Assembly: GCA_947589415.1 (NCBI GenBank)
Contig: CANQBP010000019.1
Coordinates: forward strand, 1 to 39,480
Length of the DNA: 39,480 bases
Direction of reading: 5' to 3'
Origin: an uncultured Clostridia bacterium
GTDB lineage: Bacteria; Bacillota; Clostridia; Oscillospirales; Acutalibacteraceae
The position numbers and the translations under genes were made by a program. Positions 22,143-31,764 of this stretch are shown here, piece by piece (position 1 is the first letter of the stretch; each line of letters begins with the position of its first letter). The notes under the pieces are model-generated. The model was not told the DNA's origin. It saw only the letters and a program-made list of their open reading frames with translations, and made no database searches.

Positions 22143-24377
22143 TCAAAACGTCATCTGTTCCGCTTCGCTTGATTTGGGCAGCTGACCCGCGGACGGTAAT
22201 ACCTTAGCTCTGTACCGTTCGGGGTCACTTATTACACCGTCCGTGAAAATTCTTGCGGATATCACCCTATGTCCCTTTCTTTGTTTCATTACCGCAACGC
22301 CCTGAGTTGATCTTGTGGATTTTGTAAGCAGGTCGCCCGCCTTGAATATCAAAGCTCTGCCTGATGACGATATTAAAACAATCTCGCTTTCGTCATCGGG
22401 GGCATAACAAATTGCCGCAAGTCTTTCCTTTTCGCTGTATGCACCCGTCAGTTTTTTGCGGTTCGTCTTTGTCGCATAGGCTTCAAGCGCAACCTTTGCG
22501 ACCTTGCCGCTTTCAAATACAAAAAATACATAACCCTTATAATCCTTTGTTGATATCATGTATATTGCATTTTCTCCCTCATCGAAAGACAGCTTTGTCG
22601 GTATATAATCTCCGAGGACACTCGTCTTTGTATCACCGAAATCAGAGCCTTTCGCCTTATATGCCTTAGCCATATCGGAGAAGAATATCATATCGGTATT
22701 ATTTGTTGTTTCTATGTGTTCGGTTATCTCATCGCCCTCTTTCAGCTTATGCTCACCGCTCATTCGCAGTGACAGCGGTGTGATTTTTTTGAAATAACCC
22801 TCTTTTGTGAAAAACAAATGAACAGGATAATCCGGTACTTCCTCCGCCGTTTCGTCATCATCTATATCATCGGCACGTATTATCATGCTGCGGCGGGGCT
22901 GACCGTATTTTTCGGCAATTTCCGAAAGCTCTCTTATTATTATATTTTTAATTTTCGTCTTACTGTTCAATATTGACTCAAGCTCGGATATTTCCTTTTC
23001 AAGTTCCGATATATCCTTGGTTCGTTTCAGTATATACTCTCTGTTGAGGTGTCTTAGTTTTATTTCTGCAACGTATTCCGCCTGAATTTCATCTATCCCG
23101 AAACCCTCCATAAGGTTTGGAACGACCATTGCTTCCTCCTCGGTATTTCTTATAATTTGTATTGCCTTGTCTATATCGAGCAGTATTTTTTCAAGACCGC
23201 GGAGAAGATGAAGTCTGTCCTGCTTTTTACGGTAGTCGAAATTTGTTCTGCGCCTTACACATTCAATTCTGAATGACGACCATTCGTTAAGGATTTCTCT
23301 GACTCCGAGTACTTTCGGCGTACCCTCCGTCAGCACGTTAAAATTGCAGGCGAAACTATCCTCAAGCGTGGTCATTTTATAGAGCTTTGCCATCAGCTTA
23401 TCGGGATTAACACCCCTTTTCAGGTCAATGGTTATTTTAAGTCCGTCAATACCGGTTTCATCACGTACATCGGATATATCTTTTAGTTTTCCCTGTTTTG
23501 AAAGCTCGGTAATTTTTTCTATTATTGCTTCGCTGGTCGTTGTCTGCGGAATTGAAAGCACATCAATGCAGTTTGCAAATTTATCATATACATATCTTGC
23601 ACGAAGCCTTATACTTCCCCTGCCCGTTTCATATACCGTCCGCATTGTCTGTTCGTCATAAATTATTTGTGCGCCGCCGGAAAAATCGGGTGCGACAAGC
23701 GTAGACATTATATCAAAATCGGGGTCACGCAAAAGTCCTATTGTCGTATGGCAAACCTCTGCTAAATTAAAGGAGCATATTGAACTTGCCATTCCTACCG
23801 CTATACCCGTATTTGCATTCACAAGCACGGACGGAAAAGCCGCCGGAAGAAGTGTCGGCTCTTTCATTGTATTGTCGTAATTATCCGCAAAATCAACCGT
23901 ATCCTTATCTATATCCCGAAAAAGCTCGTTGCATATCGGATCGAGTTTTGCCTCCGTATATCTTGAGGCTGCCCATGCCATATCTCTGCTGTAAAACTTA
24001 CCGAAATTTCCCTTTGAATCTACAAAAGGGTGCAGAAGTGCCTCGTATCCCCTGCTTAGTCTTACCATTGTATCATATATTGCCGCATCTCCGTGCGGAT
24101 TAAGTTTCATTGTCTGTCCGACAATGTTTGCCGACTTCGTTCTTGTCGTACCTAAAAGTCCCATTTTGTACATTGTGTAAAGCAGCTTTCTATGTGACGG
24201 CTTAAATCCGTCTATTTCCGGTATGGCACGGCTCAATATTATACTCATTGCATAGGGCATGAAATTTTCCTCAAGTGTGGAAACAATCTTTTCCTCCACA
24301 ACTTCTCCCGCACCCTCAATATATCCTTGTATTTTCTGTGTCGGTACAGATGTATTTGTTTTCTTTCTTTTCGCCAT
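22143..24377 (-). CDS. parC: Type IIA topoisomerase subunit A (ParC/GyrA family, topoisomerase IV-like)
   Basis: This subunit cuts and rejoins DNA. The N-terminal part has RAIPEIDGFKPSHRKLLY, the quinolone-pocket stretch NPHGDAAIYDT (94-103), and the active-site Tyr140 in AASRYTEAKL. A coiled segment near 430-480 and a C-terminal beta-propeller follow. No GyrA box (QRRGGKG) is seen in the propeller, which favours a relaxing/decatenating topoisomerase IV role over gyrase. The residue matching Ser83 of E. coli GyrA is Ala98, as in some intrinsically less quinolone-sensitive enzymes. GGAG precedes the ATG. The B subunit lies upstream, with a small membrane-protein gene between them. It could be an extra gyrase-like copy; the name parC is a best guess. 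Confidence 0.85.
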   Translation of the reverse strand: MAKRKKTNTSVPTQKIQGYIEGAGEVVEEKIVSTLEENFMPYAMSIILSRAIPEIDGFKPSHRKLLYTMYKMGLLGTTRTKSANIVGQTMKLNPHGDAAIYDTMVRLSRGYEALLHPFVDSKGNFGKFYSRDMAWAASRYTEAKLDPICNELFRDIDKDTVDFADNYDNTMKEPTLLPAAFPSVLVNANTGIAVGMASSICSFNLAEVCHTTIGLLRDPDFDIMSTLVAPDFSGGAQIIYDEQTMRTVYETGRGSIRLRARYVYDKFANCIDVLSIPQTTTSEAIIEKITELSKQGKLKDISDVRDETGIDGLKITIDLKRGVNPDKLMAKLYKMTTLEDSFACNFNVLTEGTPKVLGVREILNEWSSFRIECVRRRTNFDYRKKQDRLHLLRGLEKILLDIDKAIQIIRNTEEEAMVVPNLMEGFGIDEIQAEYVAEIKLRHLNREYILKRTKDISELEKEISELESILNSKTKIKNIIIRELSEIAEKYGQPRRSMIIRADDIDDDETAEEVPDYPVHLFFTKEGYFKKITPLSLRMSGEHKLKEGDEITEHIETTNNTDMIFFSDMAKAYKAKGSDFGDTKTSVLGDYIPTKLSFDEGENAIYMISTKDYKGYVFFVFESGKVAKVALEAYATKTNRKKLTGAYSEKERLAAICYAPDDESEIVLISSSGRALIFKAGDLLTKSTRSTQGVAVMKQRKGHRVISARIFTDGVISDPERYRAKVLPSAGQLPKSSEAEQMTF

Positions 24378-24462
24378 AATTCTTTTTCTCCTACCCGGTT
24401 AATAATTCCGAAAATCTGTTTTTCTATATATTCGTTTACTGATTGTATGTTCGTCACGATGC

Positions 24463-24834
24463 CTATATAAAAAAATCGAATATGATATAGGCTAACATCG
24501 GTACGGCGACCAAGCCTCCTAATACACCTGTAAAAGATCCGATTTTTTTATATTTTGTTTTTTTATTTATGATTATTCCTGCAGCAGCCAAAAGTATTCC
24601 CGATAATGTCGGTAAAAACCGGCCTGCCGTATTATACAGCCGGATATAAAATTGAACTGCGACAAAAACTAACATCGGAGTGACCATCAGTCCTCCCAAA
24701 ACACTCATACAAAATCCGATTTTTTTATATTTCGTTTTTTTGTTTATGATTATTCCTGCAGCAGTCAGAAGTATTCCGAATAATGTAAACAAAAACCACC
24801 CGACTATAACGATCGCTAAACCTATAAAAGCCAT
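24463..24834 (-). CDS. Small membrane protein with internal tandem duplication, unknown function
   Basis: A 123-residue hydrophobic protein that I do not recognise. It consists of a start segment (MAFIGLAIVIVGW) and two copies of a unit of two hydrophobic helices joined by the basic turn INKKTKYKKIG. Aligned over 51 positions, the copies agree at about two thirds of residues by eye, and AGIIINKKTKYKKIG is identical. Four to five TM segments are likely. The ATG at 24834 is chosen because GGAGG sits 6 nt upstream, in the gap after the parE-like stop (24851); the longer frame from 24873 would overlap parE. It sits between the two topoisomerase subunit genes, probably in the same transcript. Confidence 0.7.
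   Translation of the reverse strand: MAFIGLAIVIVGWFLFTLFGILLTAAGIIINKKTKYKKIGFCMSVLGGLMVTPMLVFVAVQFYIRLYNTAGRFLPTLSGILLAAAGIIINKKTKYKKIGSFTGVLGGLVAVPMLAYIIFDFFI
24466..24797 (-). repeat. In-frame 177-bp tandem duplication
   Basis: Positions 24466-24620 repeat at 24643-24797 with an offset of exactly 177 bp (59 codons). The middle 70 or so bases (24537-24609 versus 24714-24786) are nearly identical, the flanks more diverged. It includes runs of seven T in both copies. Confidence 0.8.
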
Positions 24835-24850
24835 AATTAACCTCCATATG

Positions 24851-26839
24851 TTATGAAACGTCAAGGTCGTCAATATACTTTGACCCGTTTTCGATTATAT
24901 AATCTCTTCTCACGGCGAGGTTGTCGCCGAGGAGTATATCAAACATTTCCGATGTAACGACCGCATCATCGGGCAATACTTTTATAAGACGGCGTGTATC
25001 GGGATTCATGGTAGTAAGGCTCATCATATCCGGCTCGTTTTCACCAAGTCCTTTTGAACGCTGGATAGTAAAACTGTCTTTTCCTATTTCCTTTATAAAT
25101 TTTTCTTTTTCAGACTCCGTATAGGCAAAATATACCTTATTTTTCGAGGTTATTTCATACAGCGGTGACTCTGCAATAAACACCTTACCCTCTTTTATGA
25201 GTGTCGGGACAAGGCGGTATATCATCGTAAGCAGAAGTGTACGTATATGAAAGCCGTCCACATCTGCATCTGTACATAATATTATCTTATTCCAACGGAG
25301 AAGATCCATATCGAATGAGGCAAGCTCCTTGTTTGCCTTTGATTTTATTTCTACCCCGCAGCCCAAAACCTTTAGGAGATCCGTTATTATCTCACTTTTA
25401 AATATTTTATTGTAATCGGCTTTAAGACAGTTGAGTATCTTACCCCTTATCGGCATTATAGCTTGAAAATCGGGGTTTCTCGCCTGCTTGCAGGCACCGA
25501 GTGCGGAATCACCCTCAACTATGAATAATTCACGCTCACTCTTATCTTTACTGCGGCAGTCCACAAATTTTGCCACTCTGCCTGCCATATCCATATTTCC
25601 CGCAAGTGTTTTCTTGATATTAAGCCTTGTTTTTTCCGCACTTTCACGGCTTCTTTTGTTTATAAGTACTTGGGCGGCAATTTTATCCGCATCAAACTTA
25701 TTTTCTATAAAATATACTTCAAGACGGTGACGCAGATATTCCGTCATAGCATCTTGAATACCTTTGTTTGTTATTGCCTTTTTTGTCTGATTTTCGTATG
25801 ATGTAACGCTTGAAAACGAGGATATAACTATAACAAGGCAGTCCTTAACATCATCTATATTTATTTTCGCTTCATTTTTTGAATATTTTCCGTTTGCCTT
25901 GAGGTATGCATCTATGGCATAGACAAAAGCATTTTTAACGGCCTTTTCGGGCGCACCGCCGTATTCGAGCCATGAGGAATTATGGTAGTATTCCGATGTG
26001 CTTACCTTATTTGAAAACGCAAGGGCAATGTTAATTTTTGTCTTATATTCGGGCTTATCCTCACGGTCACGCACCATTTTTTCGGTCTGCCAATACTGGA
26101 CAGACGATATTGCATCCTCACCGACTAACTCTTTTACATGGTCTTCAATACCGTTTTGATATAAAAATTCTTTTTCCTCAAAGCCGCCTTCAGCCTTTTC
26201 CGAACGATAAATAAAAAGTATGCCCGCATTAACAACGGCTTGACGTTTTATCGTATCAATAAAATATTCATCTGTAATATTTATATCGGTAAAAACCTCT
26301 ATATCGGGTTTCCATTTTATTTTTGTACCGGTTTTCCTACCTGCGTATTTTTCCTTTTTAAGTCCGCCGATGTTTTCACCATGCTCAAATTTTAATGTGA
26401 AAAGAGTTTCGTCACGACGTATCTCCACATTCATATATTCGGATGAATACTGCGTCGAGCAAAGTCCCAAACCGTTCAGTCCGAGAGAAAACTCATAGTT
26501 TTCGCTTTCGCTGTTGTTATATTTTCCGCCCGCATAAAGCTCGCAGAAAACAAGCTCCCAATTATATCTTTCCTCGTTTTTATTATAATCAACAGGTATG
26601 CCTCGTCCGAAATCTTCAATTTCAATCGAATGGTCGGCATATTTTGTCACTATGATTTTATTGCCGTAGCCCTCTCTCGCCTCGTCTATGGAATTGGAAA
26701 GTATCTCAAAAGCCGAATGCTGACAACCCTCTATTCCGTCCGAACCGAATATTACTGCCGGACGTTTTCTTACTCTGTCCGCACCCTTTAGGGAGCTTAT
26801 ACTTTCATTTCCGTATTCCTGTGTATTTTTCTTTGCCAA
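24851..26839 (-). CDS. parE: Divergent type IIA topoisomerase subunit B (ParE/GyrB family)
   Basis: The ATPase subunit partner of the A subunit downstream. It keeps the GHKL frame: Glu45 and Asn49 in EILSNSIDEA, DFGRGIP (76-82, usual DNGRGIP), and a lid SLGLNGLGL where the family has SGGLHGVG. The TOPRIM part has EGDSA at 442-446 and DADVDGFHIRTLLLT from 524, then RSKGLGE. The 662-residue size is normal. Substitutions in otherwise fixed ATP-site positions mark a divergent clade. The start is TTG 26839 with AGAGGA 7 nt upstream; the family N-terminus begins only a few residues later. It is 35 nt downstream of the SUKH gene. The choice between parE and a second gyrB is uncertain. Confidence 0.85.
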   Translation of the reverse strand: MAKKNTQEYGNESISSLKGADRVRKRPAVIFGSDGIEGCQHSAFEILSNSIDEAREGYGNKIIVTKYADHSIEIEDFGRGIPVDYNKNEERYNWELVFCELYAGGKYNNSESENYEFSLGLNGLGLCSTQYSSEYMNVEIRRDETLFTLKFEHGENIGGLKKEKYAGRKTGTKIKWKPDIEVFTDINITDEYFIDTIKRQAVVNAGILFIYRSEKAEGGFEEKEFLYQNGIEDHVKELVGEDAISSVQYWQTEKMVRDREDKPEYKTKINIALAFSNKVSTSEYYHNSSWLEYGGAPEKAVKNAFVYAIDAYLKANGKYSKNEAKINIDDVKDCLVIVISSFSSVTSYENQTKKAITNKGIQDAMTEYLRHRLEVYFIENKFDADKIAAQVLINKRSRESAEKTRLNIKKTLAGNMDMAGRVAKFVDCRSKDKSERELFIVEGDSALGACKQARNPDFQAIMPIRGKILNCLKADYNKIFKSEIITDLLKVLGCGVEIKSKANKELASFDMDLLRWNKIILCTDADVDGFHIRTLLLTMIYRLVPTLIKEGKVFIAESPLYEITSKNKVYFAYTESEKEKFIKEIGKDSFTIQRSKGLGENEPDMMSLTTMNPDTRRLIKVLPDDAVVTSEMFDILLGDNLAVRRDYIIENGSKYIDDLDVS

Positions 26840-26874
26840 TTTTCTTTCCTCTTTTCATAAAAGTAAATCATAAT

Positions 26875-27813
26875 TCAGTATTTTTCCGTGATACCCTTAA
26901 AATATCCGAGCAGCCAGTTTTCAAAGGTCATATTGTAAAGATGTATCCTGTCATCAATGCTGAATGTAAATGCCGCTATCTGTCCTTTATACTTACCCGT
27001 ACATATAAGATAAATTGAATTTTTGCCGTCCTCCGACGAGCAGATTTCGATAAGTCCGTTATACAGCTCCGTTGAAAGTTTTCTGTAATCGCCGCCGTTT
27101 GAATAGGTCCGTCCGAGATTTTCGTACCACTCGAACCATTTTTCCTCATCTTCGGCATAATTTATAACAGGTTCGGCATCTTTGACCGTGTACGGTATAT
27201 CATGATAATCCCGTCTTGCCCTTATCATGGCGTAGCTGCACGATGTCGGGGAATGACAAAGGTAATTATTAAACTCAACCTCGTCAAGCGAATACAGTCC
27301 CCCTTCAGGCCCTGCACCGCCGTTTCCTACCTGCGTAAGAAAATCCTTATATCCTGCGGGCAGCTCGATTTTATGCTTTTCTTCAAAGCTCTTAATCATT
27401 GATACGGGTGCAGCTGCGGAAAATTTGTATTTATGTTTGTCTGCACCGTATTCGTTAAAATTCCTGTCATGTTCTTTGGCTTTATTGGCAAGACCGATAA
27501 GCTGCAAAGAAAATGACGACAGTTTCGGAAGTTCGGGTTCGGCAATTCGCTTTATGTTCTCAAGACCTGCTATCCCGCTTTCCTCGCCCGATACGGCTAT
27601 ATTGATATTTTCGCAGGAAAGCTGCGTTTTTTCCGAACGTTTTATTTCTTCCTCCTCCGTAACGTCCTCTCTGATATCCTCCTCATCACTGACAGGTCGT
27701 ATCATATCGAGTCCCCCGATATCGACCATATTATTTTCCTCTATCTTTTTGATTTTGTCAAGACCCGTAATATCGGATTTTTCCGAATTTTTATTATTTT
27801 CGGTCATTTCCAT
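26875..27813 (-). CDS. SMI1/KNR4 (SUKH) family protein with repeated GL-x-I motifs
   Basis: The C-terminal half (about 135-305) is a SUKH domain: SFEEKHKIELPAGYKDFL, QVGNGGAGPEGGLYSLDEV, and a late FENWLLGYF. SUKH domains bind proteins and often act as toxin immunity proteins. The N-terminal 100 residues are acidic and probably disordered but carry three copies of a short motif: ITGLDKIKKI (15-24), IGGLDMIRPV (32-41) and IAGLENIKRI (81-90). No toxin gene is adjacent, so an orphan immunity or house-keeping role is open. AGAGGTGA precedes ATG 27813. It sits 79 nt after uvrB and upstream of the parE-like gene. Confidence 0.8.
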   Translation of the reverse strand: MEMTENNKNSEKSDITGLDKIKKIEENNMVDIGGLDMIRPVSDEEDIREDVTEEEEIKRSEKTQLSCENINIAVSGEESGIAGLENIKRIAEPELPKLSSFSLQLIGLANKAKEHDRNFNEYGADKHKYKFSAAAPVSMIKSFEEKHKIELPAGYKDFLTQVGNGGAGPEGGLYSLDEVEFNNYLCHSPTSCSYAMIRARRDYHDIPYTVKDAEPVINYAEDEEKWFEWYENLGRTYSNGGDYRKLSTELYNGLIEICSSEDGKNSIYLICTGKYKGQIAAFTFSIDDRIHLYNMTFENWLLGYFKGITEKY

Positions 27814-27892
27814 ACCGTTTTCACCTCTGATTTTTTATAATTTTTCTAAAGCACCCTGCGGGCAATATCACATAATGATATCAACTCCGTAA

Positions 27893-29854
27893 TTATTTAT
27901 CACCTTGAAGTTCCTTTATTTTATCACGCAGATAGGCTGCGTGTTCAAATTCGAGCAGCTTTGCCGCCGCTTTCATTTCTTTTGTAAGTTGGGCAATAAG
28001 TTTTTCTCTTTCCGCCTTGCTGAGTTTGGTCTTTCCTCTTAGTTTCCTGTCACTTCTTGCAGATATTTCTATAATGTCGCCGACCTTTTTTGTTATGGTT
28101 TTCGGAGTAATTCCATGTTCTTCGTTGTACTTCATTTGTATTGCTCTTCGGCGTTCCGTTTCGGTTATAGCCTTTTCCATAGAGTCCGTAACCTCATCTG
28201 CATACATTATAACCATACCTTCCGCATTTCTAGCCGCCCTGCCTATTGTCTGTATAAGAGAGCGCTCACTCCTTAGAAAGCCTTCCTTATCGGCATCAAG
28301 TATTGCTACAAGTGAAACTTCGGGAATGTCAAGTCCCTCACGCAAAAGGTTTATTCCGACCAGTACGTCAAATTCTCCGAGGCGCAGATCCCTTATTATT
28401 TCCATTCGCTCGACCGTATCAATATCATGGTGCATATATCTTATTTTTATGCCCATAGTAGTAAGATAATCCGTCAAATCTTCCGCCATTTTTTTTGTAA
28501 GTGTCGTTACAAGCACTTTCTGTTTTTTCTCGGTGCGCATATTGATTTCGGATATCAGATCGTCCATTTGTCCCTCAACGGGGCGCACACTTATTTCAGG
28601 GTCAAGAAGTCCCGTAGGTCTTATGACCTGCTCCGTTACCTTTCCGCTTTTTTCAAGTTCAAAATCTCCGGGAGTTGCGCTGACGAATATCACTTGGTTA
28701 ATTCTTTCGTAAAATTCGTCAAAATTCAGCGGTCGGTTATCATACGCCGACGGAAGTCTGAAACCGTATTCTACAAGATTTTGTTTTCTTCCTCTGTCAC
28801 CGCCGTACATTCCCCTCACCTGCGGCAGCATAACATGGGACTCGTCAACAAAAAGGAGATAATCCTCCGGAAAATAATCGAGCAGCGTATAGGGAACGCT
28901 TCCGGGCTTTCTTCCCGAAAGCACACGGGAATAGTTTTCTATACCGCTGCAAAAACCTATCTCCCTCAACATTTCAATGTCATATCTCGTGCGCTGTTCT
29001 ATTCTCTGCGCCTCAAGCAGCTTTCCCCTGTCCTTAAAGAATTTAATTCTTTCCTCAAGCTCTTTTTCTATTTCTTTTATTGCAATTTCTATTTTTTCTT
29101 TCGGTACGATATAATGTGAGGCGGGATATATTGCCGCATGGCGCAGGTATGCTCTGCGCTCTCCCGTCAGAGGATTTATCTCGCTTATTCTGTCTATTTC
29201 GTCACCGAAAAATTCTACTCTTATAACGGAATCGGCAGATGCGGCGGGAAAAATTTCAACAACGTCACCACGCACACGGAATTTGTTTCTTGACAGATCT
29301 ATGTCGTTTCTTTCGTATTGAAGTTCAATAAGTTTTTTCAAAAGTTCATTTCTCGGTTTTTCCATTCCGGGACGGAGGGATATTACCATATTTCGGTAGT
29401 CAATAGGATTACCGAGTGAATATATACACGATACGCTCGCCACGATTATAACATCACGTCTTTCAGACAGCGCAAGCGTTGCGGAATGGCGCAGTTTGTC
29501 TATTTCGTCATTTATCGCACTGTCCTTTTCTATATAAGTATCCGTTGTCGGAACATAAGCCTCCGGTTGGTAATAATCATAGTATGAAACAAAGTATTCA
29601 ACGGCATTATCGGGGAAAAATTCACGAAATTCGCTGCAAAGCTGTGCCGCAAGCGTTTTATTATGTGCAAGTACCAATGTGGGACGGTTAAGCTGTGCAA
29701 TAACATTCGCCATTGTAAATGTTTTTCCCGAACCCGTAACGCCGAGGAGGGTCTGTTCCCTGTTCCCCGCCTTTATTCCCTTTACAAGCTCTTCAATTGC
29801 GGCAGGTTGATCACCTGTCGGCTTATAATCGGATACCAGCTTAAACTTATCCAT
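27893..29854 (-). CDS. uvrB: Excinuclease ABC subunit B
   Basis: UvrB verifies DNA damage and loads UvrC in nucleotide excision repair. Walker A is GVTGSGKT (38-45), the damage-wedge beta-hairpin is [12 protein letters not shown] (91-102), and the helicase motifs [47 protein letters not shown] and QTIGRAARN are intact. The UVR domain that contacts UvrC ends the protein (about 620-650, [14 protein letters not shown]). Length of 653 is typical. GAGGTG lies 6 nt before the ATG. It follows the flavoprotein gene by 20 nt; uvrA and uvrC are not in the window. Confidence 0.97.
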   Translation of the reverse strand: MDKFKLVSDYKPTGDQPAAIEELVKGIKAGNREQTLLGVTGSGKTFTMANVIAQLNRPTLVLAHNKTLAAQLCSEFREFFPDNAVEYFVSYYDYYQPEAYVPTTDTYIEKDSAINDEIDKLRHSATLALSERRDVIIVASVSCIYSLGNPIDYRNMVISLRPGMEKPRNELLKKLIELQYERNDIDLSRNKFRVRGDVVEIFPAASADSVIRVEFFGDEIDRISEINPLTGERRAYLRHAAIYPASHYIVPKEKIEIAIKEIEKELEERIKFFKDRGKLLEAQRIEQRTRYDIEMLREIGFCSGIENYSRVLSGRKPGSVPYTLLDYFPEDYLLFVDESHVMLPQVRGMYGGDRGRKQNLVEYGFRLPSAYDNRPLNFDEFYERINQVIFVSATPGDFELEKSGKVTEQVIRPTGLLDPEISVRPVEGQMDDLISEINMRTEKKQKVLVTTLTKKMAEDLTDYLTTMGIKIRYMHHDIDTVERMEIIRDLRLGEFDVLVGINLLREGLDIPEVSLVAILDADKEGFLRSERSLIQTIGRAARNAEGMVIMYADEVTDSMEKAITETERRRAIQMKYNEEHGITPKTITKKVGDIIEISARSDRKLRGKTKLSKAEREKLIAQLTKEMKAAAKLLEFEHAAYLRDKIKELQGDK

Positions 29855-29874
29855 AACAACACCTCGTTATACTG

Positions 29875-30351
29875 TTATTTTTCCTTTATACTCTTTCCCG
29901 TAATATGTTCGGGGACAAGCTCCAAACACAAAACATTATCACTGTGCTTCTTTATTTCGTTTTCCGCATATTCCGTATCATCATTAAATTTAAGCATCAG
30001 TCTGCGGCAAATATCGAGAGTTTTTTCACGGTTATCAACAATTCTTATCCTACCGAAAACTATAACGCTTTTAAAACGCAGATACCATTCTCCCGCATTT
30101 TTATAACCGCTGCCGCATACACAAAATGATACTTTGTCACATCTTTTTACGGCATCAATTTTATGTCCCGCCTTACTTCCGTGAAAGCAGATAGTACCGT
30201 TTTCCTCGCAGTAAATATAATCTATCGGCAGTCCGTACGGGTATCCGTCATCACCGATAAGAGAAAGTATTCCTCTTTTTTCATTTTTCAATATTTCCGT
30301 ACATTCGCCGTTTGAAAGCTGCTGATTTATTCTTCGCATTTTTCTGAACAT
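29875..30351 (-). CDS. Pyridoxamine 5'-phosphate oxidase-like FMN-binding protein (NimA-related)
   Basis: The 158 residues match the split-barrel flavoprotein group that includes 5-nitroimidazole reductases. Seen are MRRINQQLS, then GILSLIGDDGYPYGLPIDYIY (N-terminal strand pair), a FHGSKAGHKIDAV segment that contacts FMN phosphate, and KVSFCVCG. The substrate is unknown; a real nitroimidazole activity cannot be claimed from sequence. The ribosome site is weak (GGGG about 7 nt before ATG 30351). It lies between the U32 gene (20 nt upstream) and uvrB and is probably co-transcribed with them. Confidence 0.82.
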   Translation of the reverse strand: MFRKMRRINQQLSNGECTEILKNEKRGILSLIGDDGYPYGLPIDYIYCEENGTICFHGSKAGHKIDAVKRCDKVSFCVCGSGYKNAGEWYLRFKSVIVFGRIRIVDNREKTLDICRRLMLKFNDDTEYAENEIKKHSDNVLCLELVPEHITGKSIKEK

Positions 30352-30370
30352 ATCGTAACCCCATTACAAC

Positions 30371-31594
30371 TTATTTATTCTCATCTCTTTTTTTCCTCAA
30401 AACAGAACCGGCAGGTATCTCCGTCTTACACGGAAAAACCACTTTCTGCATTGCGTGCGGGGCAACATCTATCTGTTCCCCTCTGTCATTCTCCATATAC
30501 TCAACAGCAATTTCAAATGGCATACCGTTCGGCGGCAGAACATCAAGTGTATCTCCCGAAAAAAATCTGTTTCTCTGTGTAAGATATGCCGTGCCGTTCT
30601 TATACTCATCGCATACCGCTACGACATCATAATGACGTATATATCCGCCGTTGTCCGTAACCTGTCCGGGTTCTCCACCGAAGAAAAAGCCTGTGCTGTA
30701 TTCTCTGTGGCTGACCTTTTCGAGTTCCTCTTTTATCCAAGGTGAAAGTGTCTTTTTGCCGTCTGACATCACACATTCATCTATCGCGTGACGGTAGGCG
30801 TTCGTAACAACGGAAACATAGTATGCCGATTTAGCTCTTCCCTCAATTTTAAAGCTGTCTATACCCGCTGCTATCAATTCGGATATATGTTCAATCATGC
30901 ACAAATCACGGGAATTATACAAAAACGTACCGTCACCGTTTTCTTCCACGGGGAAATACTGTCCCGGTCTGTGTTCCTCATAAAGATGATATTTCCAGCG
31001 GCACGGCTGCGCACAATCTCCCCTGTTTGCATCTCTCCCCGTCATATAGCTTGATATAAGACACCTTCCCGAAAAAGACACGCACATTGAACCGTGTACA
31101 AATGCCTCCAACTCAAGCGGGGCGGGAATTTTTGCCCGTATATCGGCTATTTCGTCAAGGCTTAATTCTCTTGCAAGCACAACTCTTGAAGCACCTGCCT
31201 CATACAGAAAACGTGCCGTTCTGTAATTAACTATACCTGATTGTGTCGAAACATGGCGCTGTACCTTAGGGGCATATTTTGCAGCCATTGACATTACTCC
31301 GAGGTCGGCGATAATCAATGCATCTGCACCCGCCTGCTGTACGGTTTCCAAAAATTCCGGCAGTCTGTCTATCTCATTATTTCTCGGAAGTGTATTACAG
31401 GTGACATACACCTTTATGTTTTTTTCGTGTGCTTTTTCGACTGCCGCTTTAAGTTCATCAGGGGCAAAATTTTTTGATGCGGTTCGCATACCGTATTCCG
31501 TACCCGCAAGATATACGGCATCAGCTCCGAAATGAATTGCGCTTTCAAGACATTCGCAATCTCCGACGGGAGCAAGCAGTTCAGGTTTATTCAT
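30371..31594 (-). CDS. Peptidase U32 family protein (TrhP/RlhA-like RNA hydroxylation enzyme)
   Basis: The N-terminal TIM-barrel part starts ELLAPVGDCECLESAIHFG and contains the U32 signature EAFVHGSMCVSFSGRCLIS (about 163-181), followed by RGDCAQPCRW; these cysteines match the iron-sulfur ligands of the family. Later DSFKIEGRAKSAYYV and a C-terminal beta domain (VTDNGGYIRHYD) are typical. U32 proteins such as TrhP make 5-hydroxyuridine in tRNA from prephenate rather than acting as peptidases. ATG 31594 is chosen since GGAGG is 8 nt upstream; the ATG two codons earlier would leave only 2 nt. A strong promoter precedes it. It probably heads a unit with the flavoprotein and uvrB. Confidence 0.87.
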   Translation of the reverse strand: MNKPELLAPVGDCECLESAIHFGADAVYLAGTEYGMRTASKNFAPDELKAAVEKAHEKNIKVYVTCNTLPRNNEIDRLPEFLETVQQAGADALIIADLGVMSMAAKYAPKVQRHVSTQSGIVNYRTARFLYEAGASRVVLARELSLDEIADIRAKIPAPLELEAFVHGSMCVSFSGRCLISSYMTGRDANRGDCAQPCRWKYHLYEEHRPGQYFPVEENGDGTFLYNSRDLCMIEHISELIAAGIDSFKIEGRAKSAYYVSVVTNAYRHAIDECVMSDGKKTLSPWIKEELEKVSHREYSTGFFFGGEPGQVTDNGGYIRHYDVVAVCDEYKNGTAYLTQRNRFFSGDTLDVLPPNGMPFEIAVEYMENDRGEQIDVAPHAMQKVVFPCKTEIPAGSVLRKKRDENK

Positions 31595-31636
31595 AGTCAT
31601 ATCCTCCGATATTTGTTTTATTCGTGCTTTTTATGT

Positions 31637-31665
31637 ATTATATCACTAATGGACACGGATTGCAA
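31637..31665 (-). promoter_or_regulatory. SigA promoter of the U32-flavoprotein-uvrB unit
   Basis: TTGCAA (31660-31665) and TATAAT (31637-31642) are spaced 17 nt on the minus strand. Confidence 0.8.
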
Positions 31666-31721
31666 CGAAAAATAACCCGGTCGGGTCTGCCCGTATTTCA
31701 GTGCGCAATAATTTGTAACAG

Positions 31722-31751
31722 AAAATTAAAACCGCAGGAGTTCCTGCGGTT
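31722..31751 (-). terminator. Terminator after der
   Basis: AACCGCAGGA (31730-31739) pairs with TCCTGCGGTT (31742-31751), and TTAATTTTC follows on the minus strand, 14 nt after the der stop. Confidence 0.75.
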
Positions 31752-31764
31752 CAACAGCACGTAT

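Noticed and set aside
24245-24457. Minus-strand 70-codon frame overlapping the start of the parC-like gene
   Set aside because: GTG start without ribosome site, and most of it overlaps the real gene in another frame.
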